Assembly (NCBI RefSeq): GCF_028687635.1
Contig: NZ_JAQTZS010000009.1
Location: 1-64,000 of the forward strand
Direction of reading: 5' to 3'
Source: Malikia sp.
GTDB lineage: Bacteria; Pseudomonadota; Gammaproteobacteria; Burkholderiales; Burkholderiaceae_C
Length of the DNA stretch: 64,000 nt
Below, one piece after another: positions 1 to 10,159 of the stretch; position 1 is the stretch's first letter; every line of letters begins with the position of its first letter. The notes beneath the pieces were generated by a model. The model searched no databases and was not told the origin of the DNA. It worked only from the letters and a program-made list of their open reading frames with translations. A program made the position numbers and the translations under genes.

Positions 1-146
1 CCGACTTCGCTGCCCTTTTCGGCGGCGAGCTGCTTCAGGCGGATCGCGGTCGCCAGGCCGGCCGGGCCCGCGCCCACGACCACCACGTCGTATTCCATCG
101 CCTCGCGCGGGCCAAACTGCTCCAGCAGGGGGGTGGGGGTTTTCAT
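1..146 (-). CDS. Electron transfer flavoprotein-ubiquinone oxidoreductase, N-terminal part only
   Basis: The frame starts at the ATG complementary to 144-146 and runs off the left edge, so only about 48 residues are seen. They read MKTPTPLLEQFGPREAMEYD followed by VVVVGAGPAGLATAIRLKQL, which is the FAD-binding dinucleotide fold (GxGxxG) near the N-terminus of ETF-QO. The family passes electrons from electron transfer flavoprotein to ubiquinone at the inner membrane during fatty-acid and amino-acid oxidation. An AGAGGA ribosome-binding site precedes the start. Another FAD-dependent oxidoreductase is possible because the rest is missing, but the short leader before the FAD fold fits ETF-QO well. 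Confidence 0.75.
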   Translation of the reverse strand, partial: MKTPTPLLEQFGPREAMEYDVVVVGAGPAGLATAIRLKQLAAEKGSEV

Positions 147-242
147 TCAGGTCATCCTCTGATCGTTGGAAACTTTTTCCCAATTATCAGGCAAGGCAGG
201 CCCCTGCCCTGGCCCTCCCGGAAAGAGAACCGAAGGGCCGGT

Positions 243-947
243 TCAGCCCGCCAGACCCAGCACGGCGCAGACCGTCTGCAGATCGGCGGCATCCAGGTGC
301 GGACGGCGCGGCGCGTGCGCCCAGTCCCGCCGCTCGCGGTTGATCCAGACCGTCTGCATGCCGGCGTCGAGCGCGCCCAGCACGTCGAGCAAGGCGTCGT
401 CGCCGATATGCAGCACCTGGTGCGGCGCCACGCCGGCGGCCTCGGCGGCGAACCCGAAGATGCGCGGATCGGGCTTGGCGACACCCGCCTCGCGCGCGCT
501 GACCTGGGCCTTGAAATGCATACCCAGACCGACCCGGTGCAGGTCGGCGTTGCCGTTGGAGAGCGAGACCAGCGGGTAGCGCGCGGCCAGGCACTCAAGC
601 GCTGGCAGGGCATCGGCGTAGCACTCGACGCGCTGGCGCTCGGCGAAGAAAAGCTCGAAGGCCGGCTCGGCCAGCAGCGGGTCATCGCCAGCGCGCCGCA
701 GCGCCAGCGCGATCATCTCGCGCCGCAGGTGGCTCAGATCGTGGGCCTGGGCGGCGTGCTCGCGCGCGACCTCGGCGCGCAGCGCGCGCCGCTGCTCGGG
801 CAGGCGCCACTGGCCGGCGGTGGCGGGCGCCTCGGCGTCGAGCCAGGACTGCAGCCGCGCCTCGGCGCGCTCCAGGGTGGGCGCGATCGGCCAGAGCGTG
901 TCGTCCAGATCCAGCGTGATAGCTCTTATTCGTGCAAGGTTCAACAT
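243..947 (-). CDS. HAD-superfamily hydrolase
   Basis: This 234-residue protein shows the four haloacid dehalogenase motifs in order: the nucleophile motif LDLDDTLW (Asp13 and Asp15), SLSNGN (motif II), the Lys of VAKPDPRIF (motif III) and HIGDDALLD (motif IV). The inserted helical cap between motifs I and II is of the C1 type. Members are usually small-molecule phosphatases; the substrate cannot be read from sequence. I chose the ATG at 947 because it starts just before the first beta strand; an in-frame start 11 codons upstream would run into the divergent ferrochelatase gene. The gene is divergent from hemH with only 19 bases between starts, so the promoters must overlap coding sequence or each other. 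Confidence 0.85.
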   Translation of the reverse strand: MLNLARIRAITLDLDDTLWPIAPTLERAEARLQSWLDAEAPATAGQWRLPEQRRALRAEVAREHAAQAHDLSHLRREMIALALRRAGDDPLLAEPAFELFFAERQRVECYADALPALECLAARYPLVSLSNGNADLHRVGLGMHFKAQVSAREAGVAKPDPRIFGFAAEAAGVAPHQVLHIGDDALLDVLGALDAGMQTVWINRERRDWAHAPRRPHLDAADLQTVCAVLGLAG

Positions 948-966
948 GACTGGGCGAGAATAACGC

Positions 967-2058
967 ATGTCTTTCCGCAAAGAACCCTCCTACACCCATG
1001 GCCAGCCGGCCAAGACGGGCATTCTGCTGTGCAACCTCGGCACGCCCGAGGCGCCGACCGCGCCCGCGCTGCGCCGCTACCTGGCCGAATTCCTCGGCGA
1101 CGCGCGCGTGGTCGAGATCCCGCGCCCGATCTGGTGGCTGATCCTGCACGGCATCATCCTGCGCGTGCGGCCCAAGAAGTCGGCCGCCAAGTACGCCAGC
1201 ATCTGGACCCCCGAGGGCTCGCCGCTCAAGGCCTGGACCGAGAAGCAGGCCAAGCTGTTGCTCGGCGCCTTGGGCGAGCGCGGCCACCGCGTCGAGGTGC
1301 GCCATGCGATGCGCTACGGCCAGCCCTCGGTCGCGGCCCAGCTCGACGCGATGAAGGCCGATGGCTGCACCCGCGTGCTGATCGTGCCGGCCTATCCGCA
1401 GTACAGCGGCACCACGACGGCCAGCGTGTTCGATGCGGTCTACGGCTGGGCGTCGAAGATACGTCTGATCCCCGAACTGCGCTTCATCAACCGCTACCAC
1501 GACCAGGCCGGCTACATCGAGGCGCTCAGGCAGAAGGTGCAGCAGCATTGGCTGGCCCATGGCCGGCCCGACCAGCTGCTGATGAGCTTCCACGGCGTGC
1601 CGCAGCGCACGCTGGAGATGGGCGACCCCTACCACTGCGAATGCCACAAGACCGGCCGCCTGCTGGCCGAGGCGCTGGGGCTGAAGAAGGACGAATATGT
1701 CGTGACCTTCCAGTCGCGCTTTGGCAAGGCCAAGTGGCTGGAGCCCTACACCGAGCCCACGCTCAAGGCGCTGGCCGGCAAGGGCGTGAAACGGGTCGAC
1801 GTGATCTGTCCCGGCTTCACCAGCGACTGCCTGGAGACGCTGGAGGAGATCGCGCAGGAGGCGCGCGAGACCTTCCTGCATGCCGGTGGCCAGGCGTTCC
1901 ACTACATCCACTGCCTCAACGACAGCGCGCCCTGGATCCACGGGCTGGCCGACCTGTGCGAGCAGCACCTGGGCGGCTGGCCGACGCGCGAACCGCATGA
2001 CGCGGCAGCGGCCGAGGCCACGCGCCGGCGCGCGATCGAGCTGGGTGCGAAGGTCTGA
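967..2058 (+). CDS. hemH: Ferrochelatase
   Basis: A 363-residue ferrochelatase, which inserts Fe2+ into protoporphyrin IX in the last step of heme synthesis. Recognisable elements are the N-terminal GILLCNLGTPEAPT, the LMSFHGVPQRTL segment with the metal-site histidine near residue 205, and GFTSDCLETLEEI with the acidic partner. Length is usual for beta-proteobacterial HemH. The stop is followed after three bases by the S4-domain gene, so the two form an operon. In Burkholderiales hemH is commonly found next to this S4 gene near heat-shock genes, which supports both calls. Confidence 0.95.
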   Translation: MSFRKEPSYTHGQPAKTGILLCNLGTPEAPTAPALRRYLAEFLGDARVVEIPRPIWWLILHGIILRVRPKKSAAKYASIWTPEGSPLKAWTEKQAKLLLGALGERGHRVEVRHAMRYGQPSVAAQLDAMKADGCTRVLIVPAYPQYSGTTTASVFDAVYGWASKIRLIPELRFINRYHDQAGYIEALRQKVQQHWLAHGRPDQLLMSFHGVPQRTLEMGDPYHCECHKTGRLLAEALGLKKDEYVVTFQSRFGKAKWLEPYTEPTLKALAGKGVKRVDVICPGFTSDCLETLEEIAQEARETFLHAGGQAFHYIHCLNDSAPWIHGLADLCEQHLGGWPTREPHDAAAAEATRRRAIELGAKV

Positions 2059-2061
2059 ACC

Positions 2062-2508
2062 ATGGCCCATACCGACAAGACGACAGGCGACAAGGTGCGC
2101 CTCGACAAATGGCTCTGGGCGGCGCGCTTCTACAAGACCCGCAGCCTGGCGGCCGACGAGATCGACAAGGGCCGGGTCAAGGTCAACGGCCAGGTGGCCA
2201 AGGCCTCGCGCGAGCCCCGGATCGGCGACGCGATCGAGCTGCGCGCCGGCTTCGACCACCGGACCGTGTGCGTCAAGGGCCTGAGTTCGGTGCGCGGTCC
2301 GGCGCCACAAGCCGCCCTGCTCTACGAGGAGACCGCCGCCTCGCTGCTGGCGCGCAGCCACGCCGCCGAACAGCGCCGCATCGCGCCCGAACCCTCGCAG
2401 AGCCTGACCCAGGGGCGCCCGACCAAGCGCGACCGGCGCCAGCTGCAGGACCTGCGCGGCGCGCCGCCGGACTGGAACGAACGCTGGAGCGCGTCAATCG
2501 ACGAGTGA
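2062..2508 (+). CDS. S4-domain RNA-binding protein, Hsp15 (HslR) family
   Basis: A 148-residue protein with an N-terminal S4 RNA-binding domain (about residues 12-60: VRLDKWLWAARFYKTRSLA, then KGRVKVNGQVAKASREPRIGD). The C-terminal third is basic and Arg-rich. E. coli Hsp15 binds the 50S subunit carrying a stranded nascent chain after heat shock, and this is the likely role. It starts three bases after hemH. Its 3' end overlaps the convergent guanine deaminase gene by 15 bases. Confidence 0.85.
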   Translation: MAHTDKTTGDKVRLDKWLWAARFYKTRSLAADEIDKGRVKVNGQVAKASREPRIGDAIELRAGFDHRTVCVKGLSSVRGPAPQAALLYEETAASLLARSHAAEQRRIAPEPSQSLTQGRPTKRDRRQLQDLRGAPPDWNERWSASIDE

Positions 2509-3810
2509 TCCGGCCTTGACGGTGCGCGCGACGGCCCGCTCGTCGCCCAGCACGATCAGCGCGAACAGCAATTCCTCCAGATCGCTCGCCTGCGCCGTGC
2601 GGCGCGCCAGCAGCGGCGTGGCGCGGGGATCGAGCAAGACGAAGTCGGCCTCTGCGCCCGGCACGAGATTGCCGACCACGCCGTCGAGCCCGAGCGCGCG
2701 CGCGGCGCCCGCCGTGTGCCGCCACCAGAGCCGGCTCGGCGCCAGGCTCACGCCGACCTTGGCCGAACCGCCGCCCGTGAACGATGCACGCCCGGCCTCG
2801 TAGGCCGCCAGCATGGTGCGAAAGGGGCTGAAGCTGGTGCCGCCGCCGACGTCGCTGGCCAGCCCGTAGCGCAAGCCCGCCCGGTCGGCGCGCTCGAAAT
2901 CAAAGCAGCCGCTGCCCAGAAAGAAGTTGCTGGTCGGACAGACCGCCGCCGCGCTACCGCTCTCGCGCAGCAGCGCGCGGTCGGCCTCGTCGACATGCAG
3001 ACAATGCGCGTAGACGGCGCGCTCGCGCAGCAGGCCAAAGCGCGCATAGACCGACAGGTAACTGCGGTCAGCGGGATAGAGCGCGCGCACCCAGGCCAGC
3101 TCGTCGAGGTTCTCGGCCACATGCGACTGGATCCAGACCCCGGGATGACGGGCGGCAATTTCGCCCGCGCCGCGCAGCTGCGCATCCGAGCAGCTCGGCG
3201 CGAAGCGCGGCGTGATCGCGTAACCCAGCCGCCCGACGCCATGCCAACGCCCGATCAGCGCCTCGGTGTCGAGCAGGCTCTGCTCGGTGGCATCGCGCAC
3301 GCCAGCCGGGCAATGGCGGTCCTGCAGGCATTTGCCCGCGATCAGGCGCAGGCCACGCGGCTGCGCGGTCCCCAGCAGCGCATCGACCGATTGCGGGTGC
3401 GAGGTGCAGAAGGTCAGCGCGGTCGTGACGCCATGGCGGTCGAGCTCGTCGAGGAAGAACCCGGCTACCTCGGCCGCGTGGACCGGGTCGGCAAAGCGCG
3501 CCTCCTGCGGGAAGGTGTGGCGCTCCAGCCAGGGCAGCAGGCCGTCAGCGGGAGAGCCGATCACATCGAGCTGCGGATAGTGGACATGCAGGTCGATGAA
3601 GCCGGGCGCGATCAGATGGTCCGGCCACTGCTCGACGCTCAGGCCGGGATAGCAGCGAACCAGCTCATGGAAAGGCCCCAGCGCCCGCACGACGCGTGGC
3701 GCAGCCGGGCCGCCCTCCCCCGGCCCGGTGACCAGCAGGCCGTCGGACCAGTAGCAAGGCGCGCCGGACTCGGGGTCGAAGGACAGGAGGGCGGCGCGGT
3801 AGGCTTTCAT
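2494..3810 (-). CDS. guaD: Guanine deaminase
   Basis: A 438-residue amidohydrolase of the TrzN/AtzB-like superfamily that deaminates guanine to xanthine. The metal ligands are visible in APGFIDLHVHYPQLD (HxH), in the HCLHVDEADR segment and in SDVGGGTSFS. The segment VCPTSNFFLGSGCFD is characteristic of bacterial and mammalian guanine deaminases. The ATG at 3810 gives MKAYRAALLSFD; the open frame extends upstream but overlaps the chemoreceptor gene. Xanthine, its product, is the substrate of the XdhAB enzyme encoded at 17.7-21.8 kb, so both belong to purine catabolism although not in one operon. Confidence 0.93.
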   Translation of the reverse strand: MKAYRAALLSFDPESGAPCYWSDGLLVTGPGEGGPAAPRVVRALGPFHELVRCYPGLSVEQWPDHLIAPGFIDLHVHYPQLDVIGSPADGLLPWLERHTFPQEARFADPVHAAEVAGFFLDELDRHGVTTALTFCTSHPQSVDALLGTAQPRGLRLIAGKCLQDRHCPAGVRDATEQSLLDTEALIGRWHGVGRLGYAITPRFAPSCSDAQLRGAGEIAARHPGVWIQSHVAENLDELAWVRALYPADRSYLSVYARFGLLRERAVYAHCLHVDEADRALLRESGSAAAVCPTSNFFLGSGCFDFERADRAGLRYGLASDVGGGTSFSPFRTMLAAYEAGRASFTGGGSAKVGVSLAPSRLWWRHTAGAARALGLDGVVGNLVPGAEADFVLLDPRATPLLARRTAQASDLEELLFALIVLGDERAVARTVKAGSLVD

Positions 3811-3811
3811 T

Positions 3812-5746
3812 TCAGAACTGGAAACGCTCCATCGCCTGCGCGACCTGATCGGCTTGCGCCTGCAGGTTTCTCGACGCGGCCGCCGTTTCCTCGACCATGG
3901 CCGCATTCTGCTGGGTCATGTCGTCCATCTGGGTCACCGCCGCGAGCACCTGCAAGATGCCTTGCGTCTGATCGGCGCTGGCGTGGCTGATGCTGGTCGT
4001 GATGTCGGTGACGCGCATGATGGCATCCACGATGCCATGCACGGCATCACCGGCCTGATTCGCCTTCTGCGTGCCGACCGCGACCTGCTCGACCGACGCG
4101 GTGATCAGCGACTTGATCTCGCGCGCGGCCTCCGACGCGCGCTGGGCCAGGACCCGCACCTCATTGGCCACCACCGCGAAACCGCGTCCCTGCTCGCCCG
4201 CGCGCGCGGCTTCGACCGCGGCATTGAGCGCCAGGATATTGGTCTGGAAGGCGATGCTGTCGATCACGCCAATGATGTCGTTGATCCGGTTCGAGCTCTC
4301 GTTGATCTTTTGCATCAACTCCACCACGTCATGCACCGTGTCGCCCCCTTGACGCGCCACGTCGCAAGCCTGCTGTGCCATGTCGCAAGCCTGCTGCGCG
4401 TCCTTGGAGTTCTGCTGCACATGATCGCTGAGCGTTTTCATCGAGGCCGAGGTTTGCTCCAGGGCGCTGGCCTGTTCCTCGGTGCGATCGCTCAGATCCT
4501 GCGAACTGGACGCGATCTCGCTCGAAGCGGTGTTCACCGACAGGACGACCTGCTTGATCTCCTGCATGGTGGTGGCCAGGGTATGCATCGATTGATCCAG
4601 CGTCTGGGCGATGGCGCCAAACTCATCATGCGAATCGACCTGGATCCGGTGCCCCAGATCGCCCTGTGCCAGCGCCTGGGTCGCGGCCAGCGTTTCGCGC
4701 ACCGCCTGCCCCGCCTGCCGCACGGTGGCATGAACCACCCAGGCGCTCAACGCGACGACGGCCAACAGACTGCCGACGAGCAACGACAACTGCCGCTGGG
4801 CTTGCGCCAGATGAGCCCCGAGTCGCGTGGTCAGCGTGGCGTGGCCGGTCTCGATCAAGGCATAGGGCGCATCGATCGCCTGCGTCATGCCCGCGAAATA
4901 GTCCTTGGGTGACAGCTCGAGCGCGCTGGCCTGCAGGATCTTGTCTTGCACCAGCTGCCGCGCCTGATCGTATCCCGCCATCGATTGATTCAACGCCGGC
5001 CCCAGGCTGGCTTGCAGGGTCCGATCGGCTTGCAGCGCCTTGCTGGCATGGGCCTTCATCTTCTGGCTCTGCTCATTGGCCTGCGCCAGCAGGATCTGCA
5101 ATTGGAGCCGCTCGTCGGTCGTGATCGTCTGGCGTGCCAGGATCGCCGAGCCCAGTGCGCGGAGCTGGCCCATCGATTCGATCTGGTTCGGCAACTGATC
5201 AAACAGGCTGGAGATCAGATAAAAACTGACGGCCTCTGGCTCCAGGATCAGGCCGGACACCTCGAGCACCTTGGAAGAAAGCGCCAGCTGCTGGTTGATC
5301 AAGGCGGTGTGGGCCTGGAAACTGGCCGGGCCGGCAATGCTTCGTGTCTGCACCGCGGTGGCGAGCGCTTGCCAGTCCTGCTCGATGCGGCGTGCCAACT
5401 CGGTCATATTCTGCTCACCGCTGTCCCGCGCCAATGCCTGCACCGAAGCGCTGGCCTGCTTGAGCGCCTGGCTGACCTCGGCCTGCTTGGCCTGTTGGTC
5501 GGCCTGCGATTGCGCGTTACCGGACAGCAAGCCCGCCGGCAGGCCGCGATGCTGTTGCGTCAACTTGACCAGCGCCACCACATCGCGCATGGGCTGAAGA
5601 CCCGACAACTCGGACTGCACCGTGCGCATGCGCTGGTAATAGTCCTGCATCAGCAACAACGAGACGCCCCCCGCCAGCAACAGCGCGATGGAACAGACCA
5701 GTGTGAATTTTTGCCAAAGCTTGAGACGCGAAACCAATCTATACAT
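3812..5746 (-). CDS. Methyl-accepting chemotaxis protein
   Basis: A 644-residue chemoreceptor. A transmembrane helix at about residues 13-33 is followed by a long helical periplasmic sensor (about 35-315, resembling a nitrate/nitrite-sensing or PilJ-like four-helix bundle), a second transmembrane helix at about 318-340, a HAMP linker and the cytoplasmic signalling coiled coil. The hairpin tip is intact: [20 protein letters not shown], then [20 protein letters not shown]. It ends in MERFQF and lacks a C-terminal NWETF-type pentapeptide for CheR/CheB tethering. The stop lies one base from the guaD start. The ligand cannot be inferred; adjacency to guaD hints at purine taxis only weakly. Confidence 0.92.
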   Translation of the reverse strand: MYRLVSRLKLWQKFTLVCSIALLLAGGVSLLLMQDYYQRMRTVQSELSGLQPMRDVVALVKLTQQHRGLPAGLLSGNAQSQADQQAKQAEVSQALKQASASVQALARDSGEQNMTELARRIEQDWQALATAVQTRSIAGPASFQAHTALINQQLALSSKVLEVSGLILEPEAVSFYLISSLFDQLPNQIESMGQLRALGSAILARQTITTDERLQLQILLAQANEQSQKMKAHASKALQADRTLQASLGPALNQSMAGYDQARQLVQDKILQASALELSPKDYFAGMTQAIDAPYALIETGHATLTTRLGAHLAQAQRQLSLLVGSLLAVVALSAWVVHATVRQAGQAVRETLAATQALAQGDLGHRIQVDSHDEFGAIAQTLDQSMHTLATTMQEIKQVVLSVNTASSEIASSSQDLSDRTEEQASALEQTSASMKTLSDHVQQNSKDAQQACDMAQQACDVARQGGDTVHDVVELMQKINESSNRINDIIGVIDSIAFQTNILALNAAVEAARAGEQGRGFAVVANEVRVLAQRASEAAREIKSLITASVEQVAVGTQKANQAGDAVHGIVDAIMRVTDITTSISHASADQTQGILQVLAAVTQMDDMTQQNAAMVEETAAASRNLQAQADQVAQAMERFQF

Positions 5747-6009
5747 ATTTTTATGATCAACAATCTGAAAAAAACAAGCAAATATATACTATATTCATCA
5801 TTAAAATCATAAGTACCTAAATAAAAATTGGCAGTCGACTTGACCTGGCGCATTGACTTTTTCCAGGAACTCGTGCTTGTCAACCGCATGCCAACCTATA
5901 ATTTAATTTGATAAGTTTTAGACCAAGGCATGCCGATGCGCCAGCCAGATGGCGAACCGCTCCTCGCCTGGTACCAGGCGGCGGAGCTGTCAGACAGAAG
6001 AACGAGGGT
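5747..6009. other. AT-rich intergenic region between chemoreceptor and znuA, no supported gene
   Basis: About 260 bases with no convincing gene. The part next to the chemoreceptor start (5747-5920) is strikingly AT-rich and must hold its promoter, but I see no clear sigma-28 or sigma-70 pair. A short open frame starting at 5930 (MPMRQPDGEPLLAWYQAAEL...) has no family I recognise. Confidence 0.5.
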
Positions 6010-7843
<1,834 letters not shown>

Positions 7844-7847
<4 letters not shown>

Positions 7848-8608
7848 CGGGGGAACACTCCAGCGGGCTCGTCGGCCCGGCAGACCGGCGCCTGCTCGTC
7901 GAAGGCCTCGTGCATGGCCTGCGCGCGCTGCCAGTTCCTGTCGGTCAGCACCTTGGCGGTCGATCCCCAGGCCACCAGTTCGCGCGCGATCATCATGGTC
8001 AGCGGAAAATGCTCGCGCACCTGCGGCAGGTCGTGCAGCACCGCGATCACGGTCTTGCCGGCCTGGTGCCAGCGGTGCAGCAGCGCGACCAGATCGGCCG
8101 TGGTGCGCGCGTCGACCGCCGAGAAGGGCTCGTCGAGCAGCACCACCGGCGCGTCCTGCAGCATCAGTCGCGCGAACAGCGCGCGCTGGAACTGGCCGCC
8201 CGAGAGCGTGTCGAGCGCGCGTTTCTCGAAGCCGGCCAGGCCGACCTGTGCCAGCGCCTCGCGGCAGCGCCGCACCTGGGCCGCGCTGAAGCGCCCGAGC
8301 GCGCCGACCTCGTGCCACAGTCCCATCGCGACCATGTCCCGCACGCTGACCGGGAAGCTGCGGTCCATGCCGGCCTGCTGCGGCAGGTAGGCGATGCGCT
8401 GGCCGCGCAGGCCATCGAGCGTCCCCTGCAGCGGGCGCAGCTGGCCAGCCAGCGCCTTGATCAGCGTCGACTTGCCAGCGCCGTTGGGGCCGACGATCGC
8501 GACCAGCGCGCCCGGCTCCAGCCGCAGCGAGACATGGTGCACCGCCGGGTGCTTGTCGTAGCCCAGGGTCAGGTTGCGCAGCTCGATCGCGGCTGGTCTG
8601 GATTTCAT
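7844..8608 (-). CDS. znuC: Metal ABC transporter ATP-binding protein (ZnuC type)
   Basis: A 254-residue ABC ATPase with Walker A GPNGAGKS (about residue 36), Q-loop LPQQAGMDRSFP, signature LSGGQFQRALFARL, Walker B PVVLLDEPFSAVD and the switch histidine in VIAVLHDLPQV. The C-terminal AMHEAFDEQAPVCRADE is short and lacks the zinc-binding tail of some ZnuC proteins. The ATG at 8608 is chosen because it starts the conserved domain; further upstream sequence belongs to the inserted IS element hairpin. The gene lies directly downstream of that insertion, so its promoter may have changed. Confidence 0.9.
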
Positions 8609-8624
8609 CAGTAGCTCCGTGAAA

Positions 8625-8644
8625 CCTCCCCCTACAGGGGGAGG
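8625..8644 (+). repeat. Left-end hairpin of the IS605-like element
   Basis: CCTCCCCC-TACA-GGGGGAGG, an 8-bp perfect stem with a four-base loop, lying about 60 bases upstream of the ribbon-helix-helix gene. IS605-type transposases recognise such subterminal hairpins as single strands. Confidence 0.65.
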
Positions 8645-8704
8645 AGGAAAGGAGCGCAGCCGACAGGCTGCACATGGGGTTGAGATTGTTGATATAGTGT
8701 GTGC

Positions 8705-8833
8705 ATGAAACGCACACATCTTTTCTTGCCAGAGCCAGATCTGCTGGCTCTTCGCGCCCTGTCCGACAAGACCGGGCTGTCCGTGGCCGAACTGATCCGC
8801 CGCGCCATCGACGAGTACCTCAAGCGCCAATGA
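8705..8833 (+). CDS. Small ribbon-helix-helix (CopG/Arc-like) DNA-binding protein
   Basis: A 42-residue frame, MKRTHLFLPEPDLLALRALS then DKTGLSVAELIRRAIDEYLK and RQ. The pattern of one beta strand (THLFLPE), helix A (DLLALRALSDKTG) and helix B (SVAELIRRAIDEYL) is the ribbon-helix-helix fold used by CopG, Arc and many antitoxins. The gene is complete, and its stop overlaps the tnpB start by four bases (ATGA), so the two are translationally coupled. It is therefore likely cargo or a regulator of the element, acting as a dimer on DNA, perhaps repressing the tnpB promoter. Function is inference; the fold call is fairly secure. Confidence 0.75.
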   Translation: MKRTHLFLPEPDLLALRALSDKTGLSVAELIRRAIDEYLKRQ

Positions 8834-9894
8834 CCACCCAGGTTTACCGCTACCGCGTGAAGTCCCTCAACGGGCTGCTCAACCAGCAGGCGCGCGCGGT
8901 GAACTACGTCTGGAACTTCTGCAATGACACGCAGAAGCACGCGCTCAAGTGGCGCAAGCCTTGGCCCACGGGCTTTGACCTGAACAAGCTGACCAGCGGC
9001 AGCAGCAAGGAACTCGGGCTGCACTCGGGCGCTGTGAATGCGGTCTGTGAGCAGTACGCCAAGTCGCGCCAGCAGTTCAACCGTCCGTACCTGCGCTATC
9101 GCGGCCGGCGCACGCTGGGCTGGGTGCCGCTCAAGGGACGTGACTTGAAGCGCGAGGGCGATGCCTTCCGGTTTGCAGGCAACACCTTCCGCGTGTTCAA
9201 CAGTCGCCCGCTGCCCGAAGGCAAGATCAAGGACGGCACCTGCTTCTCGCAGGATCGGTGCGGCAACTGGTTCCTCAACATCGTGGTGGAAGCGGCCGAT
9301 GTGCCGGTTCGCACGCCCGAGCGCGGCGTCGGCATCGACCTCGGCCTGAAGGATCTGGCCACGCTGTCGACTGGGGAGAAGATCGAGCACCCGCGCTGCT
9401 TCCGAGAGCTGGAGACCCAGCTCGCCCAGGCCCAGCGGGCGCGCAAGAAGCGGCAAGCGACGAACATTCACGCCAAAATAGCCAACTGCCGGATGGACTT
9501 CCTGCACAAGGCCAGCACGGACATCGTGCGCCGCTTCGACTACATCGCTGTGGGCAACGTCAGCAGCAGCAAACTGGCCAGGACCAGGATGGCCAAAAGC
9601 GTCCATGACGCCTCCTGGCATTCCTTCAAGCAGATGCTCGCGTACAAGTCGGTTGCGAATGGCGCGTGGTACGAAGAAGTGAATGAAGCGTTTTCTTCCC
9701 AAGTCTGCTCGAACTGTGGCGCTCTGCCCGATTCGAGGCCGAAAGGTATCGCAGACCTTGGAATAAGGTGCTGGACCTGTTCGGCATGTGGTTGTGAGCA
9801 TGATCGTGATGTGAATGCCGCGAAAAATATCCTGAACAAGTCAAGCGCCCGCTCGGGGCATCGAGCGCCTGCAGAGGGAATCCCCTGCCTTTAG
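8830..9894 (+). CDS. tnpB: TnpB, RNA-guided nuclease of an IS605/IS1341-like element
   Basis: A 354-residue TnpB-family protein. RuvC-I is GVGIDLGLKDLATLS with Asp170; the zinc finger is CSNCG (293, 296) plus CSACG (317, 320); RuvC-III is HDRDVNAAKNIL with Asp327. At the usual RuvC-II glutamate position the protein has VGNVSSSKLA (Gly242), but a glutamate lies at 286 in VNEAFSSQVC. Many proteobacterial TnpB proteins that I recall share this rearranged layout, so the protein need not be inactive. The N-terminus is short compared with IsDra2 TnpB (about 410 residues). TnpB uses an RNA from the element's right end to cut DNA and favour element retention. Confidence 0.9.
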   Translation: MTTQVYRYRVKSLNGLLNQQARAVNYVWNFCNDTQKHALKWRKPWPTGFDLNKLTSGSSKELGLHSGAVNAVCEQYAKSRQQFNRPYLRYRGRRTLGWVPLKGRDLKREGDAFRFAGNTFRVFNSRPLPEGKIKDGTCFSQDRCGNWFLNIVVEAADVPVRTPERGVGIDLGLKDLATLSTGEKIEHPRCFRELETQLAQAQRARKKRQATNIHAKIANCRMDFLHKASTDIVRRFDYIAVGNVSSSKLARTRMAKSVHDASWHSFKQMLAYKSVANGAWYEEVNEAFSSQVCSNCGALPDSRPKGIADLGIRCWTCSACGCEHDRDVNAAKNILNKSSARSGHRAPAEGIPCL

Positions 9895-9910
9895 GCAGGG
9901 GAGGATGTCA
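9770..9910 (+). ncRNA. Predicted omega RNA region at the tnpB 3' end
   Basis: In IS605-type elements the guide RNA overlaps the tnpB 3' end and the right transposon end, with the guide taken from flanking DNA. Here the right-end hairpin CCCCTGCC-TTTA-GGCAGGGG (9882-9901) contains the tnpB stop codon in its loop. By analogy the guide would be the sequence right of about 9910, which is the 3' end of the His-rich gene. The 5' boundary is a guess. Confidence 0.35.
9882..9901 (+). repeat. Right-end hairpin of the IS605-like element
   Basis: CCCCTGCC-TTTA-GGCAGGGG, a perfect 8-bp stem. The TAG stop of tnpB lies at 9892-9894, at the loop edge. The His-rich gene of the metal operon ends only 12 bases further on. 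Confidence 0.65.
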
Positions 9911-9912
9911 AG

Positions 9913-10110
9913 TCAGCCTTGCGCGGAAGTGGCCCACAGCATGGCCGCGACCAGCGCGACGCAGACCAGCGCGGCGCCCAGCAGGCGCTGCGCGACCGAA
10001 TGCAGCAACCAGGACGGCCGCGGCTCGATGGCGGCACTGGCGGGCATGGGGCTGCCAGCATGGCCGTGATCCGGCGAATCGGGATGGGCGTGCGAATGAG
10101 GTTCAGCCAT
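9913..10110 (-). CDS. Small His-rich single-pass membrane protein of the metal-uptake operon
   Basis: A 65-residue protein. The first 30 residues are rich in His, Asp and Pro (MAEPHSHAHPDSPDHGHAGS), then one transmembrane helix near the C-terminus (LLGAALVCVALVAAMLWATS). The layout suggests a cytoplasmic metal-binding tail with a membrane anchor. It precedes znuC-znuB-znuA on the same strand, now separated by the IS605-like insertion, and was probably the first gene of that operon. I do not recognise a named family. A TATGAT -10-like sequence lies just upstream of its start. Confidence 0.65.
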   Translation of the reverse strand: MAEPHSHAHPDSPDHGHAGSPMPASAAIEPRPSWLLHSVAQRLLGAALVCVALVAAMLWATSAQG

Positions 10111-10159
10111 GGTCAGCCGATGATCATAACCGCGGCTCCAGCGGCCTGGAAGGACTGGC

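Larger units (their letters stand above)
8620..9910 (+). mobile_element. IS605/IS1341-like element: RHH gene + tnpB, no tnpA
   Basis: The unit is bounded by two hairpins: the left one at 8625-8644 and the right one at 9882-9901, as expected for the subterminal palindromes of IS200/IS605 elements. It carries tnpB and a small upstream DNA-binding gene but no Y1 transposase, so it would need TnpA in trans. It sits between znuC and a small His-rich gene of the same operon and points the other way. The exact ends are not defined, because this family makes no target duplications. Confidence 0.7.
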
